NCBI GenBank assembly: GCA_051005015.1
Contig: JBPCJT010000127.1
Span: 1-24,386 of the forward strand
Direction: 5' to 3'
DNA from: JACMME01 sp051005015
Lineage (GTDB): Bacteria > Gemmatimonadota > Gemmatimonadetes > Gemmatimonadales > Gemmatimonadaceae
Length of the DNA stretch: 24,386 nucleotides
Shown: positions 23,839 to 24,386 of the stretch, piece after piece
Numbering within the stretch: the stretch's first letter is position 1
Layout: the number at the start of each line of letters is the position of its first letter
Notes under the pieces: generated by a model
What the model was told of the DNA's origin: nothing
The model's database searches: none
The model's input: only the letters and a program-made list of their open reading frames with translations
Position numbers and translations under genes: made by a program

Positions 23839-24386
23839 ATGTGGAGGTACCTTGCAGTTCTCATCGCGCTCGTCGCGTCGAGCCCATCGATCGGCGGCGC
23901 TAACTCTTCCGGATTGAACCGGGTTCCGGATAGCATAGCCGGGCGCTGGGACATCACCATCCAAACGCCCGAACGAAAGCTTCCATCCTGGCTGGAGATT
24001 CGGCCGTCCGGCCGCGCGACGTTTGTCGGACAGTTCGTGGGAGAGGGCGGTAGCGCCCGGCCGATCGCACGCGTCGACATCAGCGGCGGCGAGTTGCGCT
24101 TTTCCATTCCACCACAGTGGGAACAGGGTGAAAACGACATGTCATTCGAGGGGCGCTTGCAGGGCGATCAATTGGCGGGCTCGATGTCTTTTCCTGACGG
24201 GAAGCGCTACACCTGGACCGCCAAACGCGCGCCATCGTTGCGACGGCTAGCGGCCACCAAATGGGCCGGGCCGGCGCGTCTCTTCAACGGTACTAACCTG
24301 AATGGCTGGCGCGCCATCGGCGCCAACGAGTGGCGTGCGGAGGACGGCGTTCTGCGAAACACGAAATCGGGCGGCAACCTGGTGAC
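23839..24386 (+). CDS. DUF1080 (3-keto-disaccharide hydrolase-like) exported protein, N-terminal part
   Basis: The gene is cut by the window end after 182 codons. It starts at the ATG at 23839 with GAGGAG about 8 nt upstream. MWRYLAVLIALVASSPSIGGA is a signal peptide. A beta-rich lipocalin-like stretch follows (about 33-130: IAGRWDITIQTPERKLPSWL, GELRFSIPPQWEQ, FEGRLQGDQLAGSMSFPDG). From about 147 the DUF1080 domain begins: ARLFNGTNLNGWRAIG, then WRAEDGVLRNTKSGGNLVT. That LFNG...GW...W..EDGVL pattern is the hallmark of the family, a concanavalin-like fold found in 3-keto-glucoside hydrolases and sugar-binding proteins. Following a sugar dehydrogenase-family gene, a role in exported sugar catabolism is plausible but not shown. 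Confidence 0.85.
   Translation, partial: MWRYLAVLIALVASSPSIGGANSSGLNRVPDSIAGRWDITIQTPERKLPSWLEIRPSGRATFVGQFVGEGGSARPIARVDISGGELRFSIPPQWEQGENDMSFEGRLQGDQLAGSMSFPDGKRYTWTAKRAPSLRRLAATKWAGPARLFNGTNLNGWRAIGANEWRAEDGVLRNTKSGGNLV

Overview
The window is 24.4 kb of GC-rich bacterial chromosome, densely packed with genes that often overlap by 1 or 4 nt (GTGA, ATGA, TGATG). Ribosome binding sites of the AGGAG/GGAGG type precede several genes. The gene content points to a Gram-negative soil-type bacterium, and Gemmatimonadota is my best guess from the overall look. That content includes exported proteins with Sec signals, a possible lipoprotein, a PqqL-like M16 peptidase, a PQQ-dependent sugar dehydrogenase, a DUF1080 protein and a MoxR/DUF58/DUF4350/RDD/SpoIIM set. 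No marker gene here proves the phylum. I saw no rRNA, tRNA, transposase, CRISPR array or phage gene.

Layout. (1) 1-3432, minus strand: a PilS-like sensor kinase, a PilR/NtrC-like sigma-54 response regulator and the start of a TMTC-like multi-pass membrane protein, all chained by 4-nt overlaps. (2) 3543-5314, plus: a CNNM/CorC-type CBS membrane protein coupled to the ribosome-rescue hydrolase ArfB. A small, very acidic unknown protein faces them (5373-5654, minus). (3) 5891-7524, plus: purE-purK, the two-step carboxylation of AIR in purine synthesis. A secreted unknown protein converges on them (7559-8359, minus).

(4) 8600-13632, plus: a five-gene, mostly overlapping operon. It encodes a GPDPase-like membrane domain protein, a DUF4129 protein, a DUF4350 protein, a MoxR AAA+ ATPase and a DUF58 protein. 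A minus-strand group converges on it: a DUF6494-like small protein, a 67-aa small protein and an RDD-SpoIIM fusion (13739-16052). This is the most interesting part of the window. It looks like a membrane-associated AAA+ chaperone system of unknown substrate.

(5) 16277-20980, plus: a DEAD-box RNA helicase with a DbpA-type C-terminal RNA-binding domain, then an exported two-domain M16 zinc peptidase. (6) 21104-24386, plus: three genes for exported proteins. These are a PQQ-type sugar dehydrogenase, an unusual HEAT-repeat/cyclophilin fusion and a DUF1080 protein cut by the window end.

Both convergent junctions flanking region 4 (7525-7558 and 13633-13738) carry copies of a small repeat with core GGATTRCGG. 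At the second junction the repeat forms long inverted arms, and one arm supplies the last codons of the RDD-SpoIIM protein.
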